Shown here piece by piece: positions 35,693-47,841 of a DNA stretch of 64,000 nt. The DNA is taken from contig OY855905.1 in NCBI GenBank assembly GCA_963693305.1, positions 31,987,937 through 32,051,936 on the forward strand. Direction: 5' to 3'. The translations under genes were made by a program, and so were the position numbers. The notes below the pieces were generated by a model, which made no database searches, was not told the DNA's origin, and saw only the letters and a program-made list of their open reading frames with translations. This DNA is from Meandrina meandrites (lineage: Eukaryota > Cnidaria > Anthozoa > Scleractinia > Meandrinidae). Position 1 is the stretch's first letter; each line of letters starts with the position of its first letter.

Positions 35693-36265
35693 GGAATGCG
35701 TGACAAATCGCACGCGAATGGATGATTTGCATATTTGCGAGCTGATTCGACCTGTCTACTGTGTTTACGAGTAAACACGCTCGAAACTCGTTTCTCGAAA
35801 AGTACTGCACAAATCACATCAAGAAGCATCCCTTCCGAAAGGTATTTCAAAGCGCAAAATAGTTTTGTTCCCTGTTTGTTCTGAACTTCGCTTTAAAACT
35901 GCGAGAGCAAATTTTTGCATATTTAATTACATGGTATAAACAAGAGCTGTTTAGGATAACGAAAGCTGGCATCACTTGCTATGAAAGGTATGAAAGGGCC
36001 GTTTCTTCGGAAAACCCTGACGATTGTAATCAATGTTAGTCTCTTGGGAAGCATTTAGAAAGTGTTGAGCGGAAAAATTGCATCAGAAAGTGGAAGCTCT
36101 CCAAAATTTAGCGACAAATTGTACGCGAATGGATGATTTGCATATTTATATTTGCTAGCTCGCTCCGCATGGCTGATTCGCCCTGTCTACGGTGTTTACG
36201 CTTAACGTCCTTAACACGCTCGAAAGTGGTTTCTCGAAAAGTACTGCACAAATCACATCAAGAAA
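35693..36265. repeat. Local duplication (35693-35825 and 36113-36265)
   Basis: Both copies share GCGAATGGATGATTTGCATA, then TTCTCGAAAAGTACTGCACA and AATCACATCAAGAA, about 430 bp apart. The second copy has about 20 extra bases including GCTCGCTCCGCATGGCTG. Neither encodes anything recognised. Confidence 0.7.
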
Positions 36266-36376
36266 TATCTCCTTCATCGAGAGCTCTGTCTGGTTCCCAG
36301 ACTAAAATAGCACAAAACCATTGCTAATGAAACTTTCCTCCGAAATCCACCGCCCAGAGAAACGCATAAACAAACG

Positions 36377-36838
36377 TTGCTTCGACAATTCACGTTATCT
36401 GCGAAGAAATATCGACTGCCAATTCACAACCTCGTTCTCAGGCCCATGATAAAACGCTTGTCACGAAAATACTTCGGACATGTCAATAAACCATCGACTG
36501 CGGCGTCCGCGTCTAGCGTCCCATCGGCATCACGTCGGGTTTCCGAATTACGTACTTACGCACTTACCCACTTACGCACTTACTTACAAAACGCTGACAA
36601 AGTGGCTTTCGCTTCTACGAAGCTGAAACCACAAAAAGTGAGAACCAAAAAGAATTCTGAGGTATCTGTCCCGGTAACTCCAAAAAAGATTTTTAAAGCA
36701 TCAGTCCAGGCAGATTTTAGTACATTGCAGGCTGTGCAAAGCAGTTGGGGACAGGACATGGTCAAAAAACCTTTTTTCACGGGAAAATCGACCACTGCTC
36801 GCTGCCGCAGAAGATATCTTTGTCGGGTCAAACTTTGA
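36377..36838 (+). CDS. Uncertain open frame, 153 codons, no known family
   Basis: An uninterrupted forward frame, rich in Lys, Arg and Ser, starting MLRQFTLSAKKYRLP. It contains a short ACTTACGCACTTACCC tandem in its middle and no domain I recognise. It stands between a duplicated repeat and a degenerate minisatellite, so it may be chance or repeat-derived. No start context or splice support decides it. Confidence 0.2.
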   Translation: MLRQFTLSAKKYRLPIHNLVLRPMIKRLSRKYFGHVNKPSTAASASSVPSASRRVSELRTYALTHLRTYLQNADKVAFASTKLKPQKVRTKKNSEVSVPVTPKKIFKASVQADFSTLQAVQSSWGQDMVKKPFFTGKSTTARCRRRYLCRVKL

Positions 36839-36959
36839 TACAAGATAAATATATAGATTTAAGATAAATATATAGATTGTTTAATCATTTGCTTGAGTTT
36901 ACAATGTTTTCTTAACAAGTGGCCACAGTTTTTATAAGCGTATACGGTTGCCCATATAG

Positions 36960-37765
36960 GTGCAAGATAAATTTAAAACTGAATATCTCACGGCAGAATA
37001 AATTTGCTCACAAGAAAATGAATTATCTCCAGGCACAACAAAATATACTCACGGCAATAGAAGTTTCTTTTTGACACATACCTTACTTTTCTGGCCTGTA
37101 CTGAACTGGCTCTCATTAATAAAACTTTTCTCCGTTAATATCTTGCCGTGTGCTTGATGAAGGCGAAGAAATTTGTTTTGATTTTACTTCAAAACAGACA
37201 GGCGTAAGTTAATTTTAGTCAAGTCTTTCTGTTTGCCGTCGCTACGAAAAACTACACCTGTATAAACTGTAGGAGTTTCTTTTAAGAAAATTCACGGCTT
37301 AAACGGAAGCCAGAATAGTACGATGGCCCACACAACTCTCACAGCAACAGCGAATCTCACCGCAAAACAAAATAAACACACTACACACAAAATCAACTCA
37401 CAGCAAAATAAAAACAAAACTTATGGCAAAACAGACTCTCCTCGCGGCTAAAACGAGGCTAAAAAAATCAGTGAACTTATACCACACAACAAAGAAACAT
37501 ACGGCAAAGCAAACACAAGTCATGGCAAAACCAAACGAACACACGGCACAACAACGAAACTCACAGCAAAATAAACTCAACTCTCGGCAAATGACAAACT
37601 CAAGTCAAGACAAAACAATGTCAACTCGCTGCCAAACAAAATGAACACAACAAAGATTGAAAGAAACTCACAGCAAAACAAACTGAAGTCACGGAAAAAC
37701 GAAACGAATTCCGTCCACAACAACAATACTCACGGCAAAAAACTCAACTCAAGGTAAAACAAACT
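36960..37765 (+). repeat. Degenerate minisatellite of CTCACGGCAAAACAAA-type units
   Basis: Roughly 20-25-bp units with the shared core CTCACRGCAAAACAAA, strongly diverged, in one orientation. Stretches of open frame on both strands are by-products of the stop-poor unit. Confidence 0.7.
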
Positions 37766-37779
37766 CATTGACCTGCTAT

Positions 37780-38511
37780 CCCTCTCTGACAACATTCGAG
37801 GCAAAACCAGGAAGAACAAGGATTTCCCGTACCCTGTTGAAAGCACTGCCATCAAGTCTTTTTTTTAGAAACAAACTCTCCAAGCAAATAACCTGTTTAA
37901 CCTTCAGGATAATGCTGTAATAGCCAGTCGAAAGGAGCGCGGATTGAACACAGCTCAGAAATTCAAGCGCCATTGTGAAAATCCCGCTCTACATTTATCC
38001 CTCCCCTAGATAGTATTTATTGTACTGTCGACAAAATTTTGTCAAGGAGCAGCCCTCCCTGCGGTTTTGGTTTGTCACCCAGATCACGTGACCAGCCGCA
38101 ACCAGGGTCCTTTCTCTGGAGATATAGAGAGGACCCTGGGAACGAGGTTGACTTTCGCACAGGAAAGTACTTATACAACCATGTACAGATTGTGTGATTG
38201 GAAATAGCGTTACAGTAGTGACGCTTAGGTAACGCAATAAACTACAATGACAAGGTGGGAACTTGACAACACGCTTCCTTGGGGGTTCAATTCAAATTTT
38301 CTGATGAGCATTTCTGTCTGTTTCATTTGGGAGCCACCCACCCCCCCCCCCCCCCCTACTCCCATCCCCTTATGTAACCTACCAGAGTCTAGAATACTTT
38401 GTTCAGCCACCTTCATGCCTGCAATTTTATGATAGATAATTATTCTTGTTGTCAGTTGATAACCATTTTTGTGTCTTTCATTTTCTTGACACATTCATGA
38501 GGAAATGTTAA
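37780..38511. other. Spacer with small hairpin and MITE relic
   Basis: At 38103-38150, CAGGGTCCTTTCTCTGG and AGAGAGGACCCTGG form a short inverted repeat. A related sequence is at 15051-15085. A relic of the G-run MITE follows at 38274-38358. Confidence 0.45.
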
Positions 38512-38591
38512 GGACAGTGCCTACTAATAGCGAGGTATTTTTGCCCAGCCGATGACTATGCAGGGGAAGTAGATGTTACCAAGGGCTATTA

Positions 38592-38624
<33 letters not shown>

Positions 38625-39073
38625 AATTTTCGAGATAATTAGGTTTGAAATCTTGAAAAAAGTGCTGACGTGGCATTTTCAAAAAAAGTAAAAGGAAATA
38701 AAATTTCCTTACTTATCACATACGGGGCAAAATTACTGAACGCTGATTGATTGAGACAGAGGGCATTTTTTCTTAATCACGAGGGCACTTTTTGGTAATC
38801 AAGAGGGCATGATTACTTGATCCTGATTGGCTGAGCGCGCGTCGTCTGCACTGAGTTGGTTTCCCGCTTAAAACGAGTTTGAAAAAAGTTCAGAAATGCA
38901 GTGCATCCGAGTTTGATATAAATGCAGTTATTTCATCAAATGTGAAAGAAAATCGGTAGACAGAAATGAGTGGTGCCTTGGTGGAATAGAGAGAGGACTT
39001 TTCAATCCAAATTCGTTTGTCACAGCCCGAAAAAACTTCTGGACGATTGGCGCTGCACGGAGAATAGAAATTC

Positions 39074-39305
39074 ATGGCGGCTGAGACCACTGAATCGACA
39101 CTGAAAGATAACATTTCTTCGTTTTGCTTGCTTCGCCTTATTAGAAACAGAGCCTGGAAAGAGCATAAATTTTGTTGGTACTTACAGTTTTCGCTGTGGA
39201 AAGGAGAATGTCAGGTTCAAGAAGTTATTAAAGCTCGCTCGGACACTTTGTTTATGACTTTCATCGATGCAGCATTTCTGCGCGGTCGGACGCCTCGTAA
39301 ACAAA
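39074..39305 (+). other. Exon-like open frame inside TTAA element 3
   Basis: ATGGCGGCTGAG in a good start context opens a 77-codon frame rich in Lys, Arg and aromatic residues. It meets a donor-like AAAGGTAAATAA at its end. No family is recognised. It could be a captured first exon or chance; no continuing exon was found. Confidence 0.25.
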
Positions 39306-39528
39306 GGTAAATAAAATTTAAACTGCATTCAGTTTTATCTGTGAAGGAACTATTATGAGTGAGGTCCACAAGCTGTGTTATGCTTACTTTTACTGTTTCT
39401 CGACATAAGTTGATTATTTATGTGGTCATTTTGCTACGAGCAAATATTCTTGCCAACCGGTTTACGCCATGGCGGACCTCGTTTAAGTTTTCTTTTGTAC
39501 ACAATTTTGCCCTTTATGTGATAAACAC

Positions 39529-39688
39529 GTAATCGCAATGTGCCCTCGTGCAATTAAGGATTAATCTCACTTGCATTTTCAAAGTTTTCCAAATTGCCCT
39601 CGTCGCTTCGCGACTCGGGCAATTTTGCAAAAACTTTGAAAATGCGCGTGAAATTAATCCTTAATTGCCCTCGGGCCCATGCGATTAC
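39529..39688. mobile_element. Nested foldback MITE, GTAATCGC ends, 160 bp
   Basis: The arms GTAATCGCAATG and CATGCGATTAC, then CAATTAAGGATTAAT/ATTAATCCTTAATTG and TTTTCAAAGTTTT/AAAACTTTGAAAA, pair around TCGTCGCTTCGCGACTCG. It is inserted in TTAA element 3. Confidence 0.8.
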
Positions 39689-40689
39689 ATATACAACTTA
39701 CCTTTGAATTTGGTTTTTCATGAACAAAATCAACACTAAAAATAACGATCTTAAAAATAACTAACAAATACTATCTTTAAAACTGCGTGAACCACGTTTT
39801 TATTAACAAAACGATTGCACTTGAGCCATTTTTGACTCTAACAGCTCTCTCTTGCAAGACTAGAGAAACAGCCTAAACAATTTTTGCACTGAACGAGAAA
39901 TTAATCATGTGTTCTATAGACTTACCACTTCCATGTTATAAAATAAAAAGTATGGGTCACCACGCGTTTTTAAAAGTTATACGAGCTGTATGGAATCGCT
40001 TTTGAGGTCAGTTACACTTTTCCTATCCCCTCCCTAGCGAGTTAAATATTTGCTTCTCACGCAATTTTTTTATGCGTGCACTACGCCATATGTAGTTAGC
40101 AGTTTGCTGATTACGTTTGAGCGATTAGCAATTTGTTTCAGACTGTTAAATGTGAGCCATTTTTATCAATAAACGTTTAGGGCTTACTGATATGTTACTC
40201 TTTCGCTGTTCCTGGTTTAGTACGTCCGTTAACTGGATTTCGTTGCAACCAAAATTTTCTTGCATTTTAGTCGCGCGCTTGGTTGCCAAGTTGAATTCGT
40301 CATTTTGAGCGAGCAAATTCCCTTAGCGCGCGTGTCTAGTGCGATCGATGCCTTGCGTGATGCGCAGAAGATGTGCGCAGTAACAAAAGTAGGCACCGTC
40401 CTTAAATAAGGAAATGTTAAGGTTACTGTATACCTTCAGAACGACAATTTTTCCCGAAATCGGATTTTTAGTTCCCAGTAATAGTCCAAGTGTGATCTTT
40501 CATTTAAAAAAAAAAACAATTTTGAAAAAGAGTGAATATAGGCGGAGAAATGAGCATATTTCCTTTTTGACCCGAAGTAAAAATTCTTCTTTTGATTGAC
40601 ACCCAAACGAGGTCTATGTACTCAACCAAGACGGTTTTCGTGGGAATTATCACGAGCCACCATTCTCACACTCTGATTGGCCTTGTTAT

Positions 40690-41110
40690 TAACCGCGCGG
40701 CCATGGGCCGAGCGCGGTTCTTGCCCTGCACGGGATTTATTTTTTTTGTCGGTAACCAGACGCAAACCTCCACTCGGCCAAGTCGTGATCGTGACTTTTA
40801 ATCATGCAACCTGTGATGTTTATTCGCCAAAAGCTGTTGAAACATTAATGTACGAAAAATGTTACGGATATTGTTTTCTTTATTAACCGCGTGGCCATGG
40901 GCCGAGCGCGGTTCTTGCTTTACACGGGATTTATTATTATTTTTTAACCGCGCGGCCATGGGCCGAGCGCGGTTCTTGCTCTGCACGGGATTTTTTTTAA
41001 CCGCGCGGCCATGGGCCGAGTGCGGTTCTTGCTCTGCACGGCATTTTTTTTTTTTTTAACCGCGCGGCCATGGGCCGAGCGCGGTTCTTGCTTTGCACGG
41101 GATTTATTAT
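40690..41110 (+). repeat. Tandem repeat of an AACCGCGCGGCCATGGGCCG unit, five copies
   Basis: Five copies start near 40690, 40885, 40947, 40999 and 41061. Each reads AACCGCGCGGCCATGGGCCG then AGCGCGGTTCTTGC and CACGGGATTT, separated by T-runs. The first spacer also contains a partial satellite unit (GTCGGTAACCAGACGCAAAC). It forms the left edge of the satellite that follows. Confidence 0.85.
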
Positions 41111-41132
41111 TTTTAGTATTTTTTTTTTTTAT

Positions 41133-44100
41133 GTCGGTGACCAGATGCAAACCTCCACTCGGCCAAATCATGATCGGGACTGAATCACGCAACCCGTGAT
41201 GTTTATTCGCCAAAAGCTGTTGAAACATGAATGTACGGAAAATGTTGCGGATATTGTTTTCTTTATTGTGTATGAAGTATATTTTCTTTTGGTTTTATCG
41301 AAGCGTTGGATTCAAATCGAATGTTGAATACACTGAAAAAGGTATTACGTCAGCCATGGAATGCGCTGATGTTGCAGGTTTCACTTTCGTTACGTGACAA
41401 ATAACATTGTGTTTCATTTGCATGTTTATGTCGGCAGAAGCGACGGTCATTAATTTAATTTGTTTCCTCTTCTGCGAGTATTTCTTGTGGGTTTAGGCAA
41501 TCGAAGTGAATTCTTTGGCTATTTCCTTGAAGTGAGTTCAAATATTTGAAAGGAAATAAAATATTTGCTTAAGTAAACAATTGAGCATGCCCGAACGTGC
41601 AGGGGTTACGTCATTAGAAGGGAAAAACCCCCAAGCTAACTGAAGCTATCCGGGGACAACGTAACCCTCGGATTGTGTGACTAACGTGACTACTTTGCTA
41701 GTCCTTTACTCATAATGCAAACAGATTAAATTTAACCGTGACTTTTGAGGAAGAAAGCTGTTAATTAGCCAAAAATATAAGCGTGGTTTTAAGTTGCTAT
41801 AGCAACTTCTTGTTTTTCGTTTTTTTGTCGGTGACCAGACCCAAACCTCCCCTCGGCCAAATCACGATCGGGACTGAATCACGCAACCTGGGATGCTTAT
41901 TCGCCAAATGCTGTTGGAACAATGATGTACGGGAAATGTTACGGATATTGTGCTCTTAATTGTGTATAAAATATTTTTTCGTTTCATCTTATCAAAGCGT
42001 TGGATTGAAAGGGAATATTAGACTTCCTAAAAAAAAGTATTACGTCAGTCAAAGAATGCGCTGACCTTGCAGCTTTCACTTTCGCTACGTGACAAATTGT
42101 GTTTACATGGCATGTTTATTTCGCCAGAAGCGACGGTCGTTGCAGTCAAACCAGCTCAAGCGTTTCTATCTAGGGTGAATAATGAATTTATTTATGGAAA
42201 TTTGATTTCATTCTTCGCTTCAATATTCCATTCATGAAGAAAATATTTCAATGTTCAAAAGGCGGCTCAATTCAAATCACGAATGTTAAATAGTTTGTTA
42301 TCTTGCTTCACGCGACGGGCACGTGGGAATTTGGCCAAAATTTGCATAATTTCGACTGCAACAAGTCAATTGTCACGCACACTGTTTCTTCATCATTTTG
42401 ATTTTGTTCGCATTGTTTCTTTGTTTTAGCAAGTTTATATCGGCAGAAGCAACGGTCATTAATTTATTTGCACTTCTGCGAGTATTTCTTGTGGGTTTAG
42501 GCAATTGAAAAGAAATTCTTTAGCTGTTTCATCGAAGCAAGTTCAAAGATTTAAAGGGAAATAAAATATTTGCTTAAGTAAACAATTGAGCATGCCCAAA
42601 CATGCAGGGGTTACGTCATTAGAAGGGAAAAGATAGCTGGGGACTGAATCACGCAACCTGTGATGTTTATTCGCCAAAAGCTGTTGAAACATGAATGTAC
42701 GGAAAATGTTGCGGATATTGTTTTCTTTATTGTGTATAAAGTGTATTTTCTTTTGGTTTTATGGAAGCGTTCGATTCAAAGCGAATGTTGAATACACTGA
42801 AAAGGGTATTTGGTCAGCCGTGGAATGCGCTGATGTTGCAGGTTTCACTTTCGTTACGTGACGAATAACGTTTCATTTGCATGTTTATGTCGGCAGAAGC
42901 GACGGTCATTAATTTAATTTGTTTCCTCTTCTGCGAGTATTTCTTGTGGGTTTAGGCAATCGAAGTGAATTCTTTGGCTTTTTCCTTGAAGTGAGTTCAA
43001 ATATTTGAAAGGAAATGAAATATTTGCTTAAGTAAACAATTGAGCGTGCTCGAACGTGCAGGGGCTACGTCATTAGAAGGGAAAAACCCCAAGCTAAAGA
43101 TAGCCAGGCACAACGTAAACCTCGGATTGTGTGACTAACGTGACTACTTTGTCCTTTACTCATAATACAAACAGATTAAATTTAACCGTGACTTTTGAGA
43201 AAGAAAGCTGTTAATTAGCCAAAAATATAAGCAAGGTTTTAAGTTGCTATAGCAACTTCTTGTTTTTTTTTCGTTTTTTTTGTCGGTGACCAGACCCAAA
43301 CCTCCCCTCGGCCAAATCACGATCGGGACTGAATCACGCAACCAGGGATGCTTATTCGCCAAAAGCTGTTGGAACAATGATGTACGGGAAATGTTACGGA
43401 TAATGTTTTCTTTGTTGTGAATAATATATATTTTTCTTTGGGTTTTTTCGAAGCGTTGGATTCAAAAGGAATATTGAATTCACTAAAAAAGGTATGATAT
43501 CAGCCATGGAATGCGCTGACGTTGCAGCTTTCACTTTCGCTACGTGACAAATAAGATTGTGTTTACATGGCTTGTTTATTTCGCCAGAAGCGACGGTCGT
43601 TGCAGTCAAAACAGCTCATTAGGCAAGCGTTTCTATTGAGGGTGAATAATGAATTTTTTATGGAAATTTGATTTTATTCTTTGCTTCAATATTCCATTCA
43701 TGAAGAAAATATTTCAATGTTCAAAAGGTGGCTCAATTCAAATCACGAATGTTAAATAGTTTGTTATCTTGCTTCACGCGACGGGCACATGGGAATTTGG
43801 CCAAAATTTGCATAATTTCGACTGCAACAAGTCAACCGTCAATTGTCACGCACACTGTTTCTTCATCATTTTGTTCGCATTGTGTGTTTTTTTTGCAAGT
43901 TTATATCGGCAGAAGCGACGGTCATTAATTTATTTGCGCTTCTGCGAGTATTTCTTGAAAGTTTAGGCAATTGAAAAGAAATTCTTTAGCTGTTTCATTG
44001 AAGCAAGTTCAAAGATTTAAAGGGAAATAAAATATTTGCTTAAGTAAACAATTGAGCGTGCCCAAACGTGCAGGGGTTACGTCATTAGAAGGGAAAAAAC

Positions 44101-44975
44101 CCCAAGCTAAAGATAGCCGGGGATAACGTAAACCTCGGATTGTGTGACTAACGTGACTACTTTGCTTGTCCTTTACTCATAATGCAAACAGATTAAATTT
44201 AACCGTGACTTTTGAGAAAGAAAGCTGTTAATTAGCCAAAAATATAAGCGCGGTTTTAAGTTGCTATAGCAACTTCTTGTTTTGTTTTTTTTGTCGGTGA
44301 CCAGACGCAAACCTCCACTCGGCCAAATCGTGATTGGGGCTTTGAAATCACGCAACCTATGATGTTTATTCGCCAAAAGCTGTTGAAACATTAATGTACC
44401 GAAAATGTTGCGGATATTGTTTTCTTTATTGTGTAAAAAGTATATTTTCTTTTGGTTTTATCGAAGCGTTGGATTCAAAGCCAATGTTGAGTACACTGAA
44501 AAAAGGTATTACGTCAGCCACGGAATGCGCTGATGTTGCAGGTTTCACTTTCGTTACGTGACAAATAACATTGTGTTTCATTTGCATGTTTATGTCGGCA
44601 GAAGCGACGGTCATTAATTTAATTTGTTTCCTCTTCTGCGAGTATTTCTTGTGGGTTTAGGCAATTGAAGTGAATTCTTTGGCTATTTCCTTGAAGTGAT
44701 TTCAAATATTTGAAAGGAAATGAAATATTTGCTTAAGTAAACAATTGAGCGTGCCCGAACGTGCAGGGGTTACGTCATTAGAAGGGAAAAAACCCCAAGC
44801 AAAAGATAGCCAGGGACAACGTAAACCTCGGATTGTGACCAACGTGACTACTTTGCTAGTCCTTTACTCATAATGCAAACAGATTAAATTTAACCGTGAC
44901 TTTTGAGAAAGAAAGCTGTTAATTAGCCAAAAATATAAGCGCGGTTTTAAGTTGCTATAGCAACTTCTTGTTCAA
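41133..44975 (+). repeat. Satellite array of two alternating unit types (~690 and ~1010 bp)
   Basis: Each unit opens GTCGGTGACCAGACSCAAAC and closes AAGTTGCTATAGCAACTTCT. Openers are at 41133, 41827, 43282 and 44293; closers at 41793, 43243, 44260 and 44951. Short units: 41133-41820 and 44293-44975. Long unit: 43282-44285. The stretch 41827-43262 is a long unit joined to a short one that has lost its opener, near 42640. No coding sequence is recognised. Confidence 0.8.
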
Positions 44976-47841
44976 GAAGGTGTTGCAAGCTTCATGAGGA
45001 CAGAGTTTGTTTGCATTGCAAGATAATTTTTTAAGCACTAAACATTTCTGAAATCAATTTTTTGCTTTGAAAACGCACTTTAAAGAGCTACAACTCTAAA
45101 GGAATTTGCTCCTTCTAGTATGTCAAATTTGACAAGCAGCTAGTTTAACATGTTAATAACAAAAACATGTTGGTGATTTTTTTATGTTTGTATACTTTGT
45201 TTACTGGAGCAATTTTTGTATGATCACTCCCCTGTGTTTTAGACCTATTTGCAAAATGTCTTATAGCTTTTTGTTGCAATGGGGCCGGAAACCAAAGAAC
45301 AAATCAAATTAGCGAAATAATAAATTCCCTTTGACTTGTAGCCTTCCAAAGGCGACTTAGGCGCTCATGTTTCGAGGTTCCTAAAAGATTGACAATTCAT
45401 TCTACTTCAAAATGTTTTTTTAGATTGAAAGCCATGGACAAAAGTAGTTGAAACAAACGAATATCACACATTTTCGCAAATGTCTTGACTTACCGGTGGG
45501 TAAAAAATATTTAATCCCCCTCTCCCCCTGCTCAATGTTGTTTCCTGCGGTTTACAATTCATGCGACTTTGTTTTGACCACATAACAACATTGGCCACAT
45601 TGAAACGGGGGAGGGGGGTTGAAAACATTAGTTATGGCACCCTGAATAAGTGGAAATTTGGTAAAGTGTCTCAAGAGTTTTGTCCACGATTTTTGACTAC
45701 CAAAGGGTTTGAGAAACTTGATACATGTAACAAGATACTTTATTTAACTTGCAGATCAAGTGCATGTGTATCTTTGAATCTACAAATATAATATTGATGT
45801 TATTAACATTAAACATTTCAAGTAGTACTTTTACACAATACTGACAGAGTTGCTTCTAGCTCTAACTCTGCAACATGCACCCCTGGCCCCCTATGGTGAC
45901 AAAAAAATTGAAAAAAAAGTGCCTTCCAAATGAAAAAAAGAAACAACATTTAAAATGTAAACAAACAATTTTTTACAAAAAACTTGTAAACCACAAGCAG
46001 AGACATTTCAGATAGCATTACGCTTTTTACAACTATTTTGCAGAATGCAAAATAGGAGTTTAGTAGACAAGCGAATTCAGTCACAGAGTCAGTCAATGGG
46101 TCTTAGACTTTTGTTTGTAATTTTGCTGACCAATGCATAACTGGACTTGATGAAGATGAAACTCTCGCCCTCCCTGCTTTCTAATACAGTATTCCAACAC
46201 ATTGAGCTAACTTAACACATAGGTCCGCAATGCGTACATGTGTCCAGAGGGTTATGCATTATTGTATTGTGGAGTCGGGGCAGCGATTTGAGTGAAATAT
46301 AAGAAGTATAAAGGTAGAAGAAAAAAAATTATTTTTAGAACACCACCAAAATATTTTCATCTTTTCTGCTTATACTGCTGCAAAATAGTCATTTTGCATC
46401 ATGCAAAATAGTTGTAGTCTCAAGGAGACCCTTTGATTTGCTATTTGTTTCAAATGTTATGAATATAATATAATGTTCCAAACATTTACAGTGCGGCTAC
46501 TTGAACCAGGCTATTTGATTTTTGTGCGAACATGTGCTAGGCACGCTCTCACTTACATTTGCCTAATTAAATCGCTGTGTTTCAAACAGGCACACGTTAC
46601 GTGCACAAGCACCGTTAGGTTTTTTGTATGGCGTATGCTATTTTCCAACAATGGTCTTTTTAACCCTGATGAAGGGCACCGGCCGAAACGTCTCTACGTT
46701 TTAAAATATTGACACTTTAGAAGTTTTACAGTTATTATAGTGTCACGCATCGTTTTATCACTTCTTGCTAATTGGAAGAAAGTTGACCAATCAAAATGTA
46801 TAATTTATGGAGCAATAAGCATCTAGACAACAGCTCACCATAAATTTTGTTTCCAAATAAAGGTCTTTTACCTGAATTTACATATCTACTCTGCTATTTT
46901 GCATACACAGTACAGATCCCATTCTTGGCAGCAAAATATTGTAATTATTAAAACATTTAGCTTCAAAACTCATTTTGTGGCTGCAAAACCCAAACCCTTG
47001 AAACCCCTCGAAAGCTAGGATCAAAACTAACCAACAAAAAAATTAAAAAGACGTCAGCATTTCTAAACTTGTAGGGTTTCCAAATTTTTTGAAGAGCTAT
47101 TGTTTGTATTTCTGTGAAATGTGGCCTGGTTTGAATAGTCGCACCATAACAAATGTTCAAAATAAACTTGCAAATTAATTGTCATTGTTTTGGATTTTGT
47201 TTTTGGACAACCAGCTGAAAACCACGCTTAAATGCAGGCACACCTGTGTATACCATTGGTTAAAGGACACTAGTCAGTAATGGTTCTAAATCTGAAAACT
47301 GCCATTTTCGATGCCATCATAATTATGAAAATGGGTATGGTGAAGTGCAATCTTGAAACATGATACAAAACATCCCGTATATCAACAAAGACAAAGGTGT
47401 GGCTGACTGGGGTCCTTCAACAAAGCTGATTGTTGCCACATTTTCATTTTCGGATCAAAAAGTAATTATTATTGTCATTAGTTGTCAGGGCTGTCTCAAA
47501 ATAGTGGTTTTCTTGAAGTTGTAACTGAAAATAAACAAAGTGATTGTGTGAGGAGGCTCACAATTGTTTCCAGCACTTTCCAGCTCAAAATTGATGGGTT
47601 AGTACTACAAAATGTTATCAGTTGCTGCTACAATAATGATATCAAACAAATGTCCCATCATTACTAAACAAGTTGTAGCCATTTTATCTAACAGTTTCAG
47701 AGGCACCTAAAATTTTGGGATTTTTTCACCTCAAATCCGGAGTACCCCCAGGAAATATACTAACTAGATAACTTGCCAGCACTTGCGGTAAAATGTTTGG
47801 AGACTGCCAACAGAAACTTGCAAAAACGCATTTACCATACC
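44976..47841. other. Gene-free region
   Basis: AT-rich with scattered short frames. At 46667-46697 lies CTGATGAAGGGCACCGGCC followed by GAAACGT, a motif often seen at retroelement ends, here with no linked reverse transcriptase. Nothing else could be supported. Confidence 0.4.

Larger units (their letters stand above)
38512..40401. mobile_element. TTAA-flanked element 3, GGACRGTGCCTACT ends, 1890 bp
   Basis: The left end GGACAGTGCCTACT and right end AGTAGGCACCGTCC are bounded by TTAA at 38508-38511 and 40402-40405. Near the left it has AAAATTGGGGGTAGCCACGC, then TTTTCGAGATAA; near the right GTATGGGTCACCACGCG, GCGCGCGTG and GATGCGCA (40359-40366). It also holds a nested foldback (39529-39688) and an exon-like open frame (39074-39310). 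The size suggests a MITE enlarged by insertions or capture. Confidence 0.7.

Noticed and set aside
35491..35850. 119-codon minus frame as a gene
   Set aside because: It overlaps a sequence duplicated at 36113-36265 in which the frame is not kept, and there is no recognised domain.
40677..41228. Overlapping frames with repeated RAAMGRARF / ARPWAERGS peptides
   Set aside because: They are produced by the five tandem AACCGCGCGG units and extend on both strands; no start, splice or family support.
46660..46700. Hammerhead ribozyme candidate: CTGATGA ... GAAAC with an ACGT-CTCT-ACGT hairpin after it
   Set aside because: The core words and a stem III-like hairpin are there, but stem II (AGGGCACCGGCC) has a mispaired closing base and an inner G-G, and stem I pairs only with a shift. 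A covariance search would be decisive; as read it fails.
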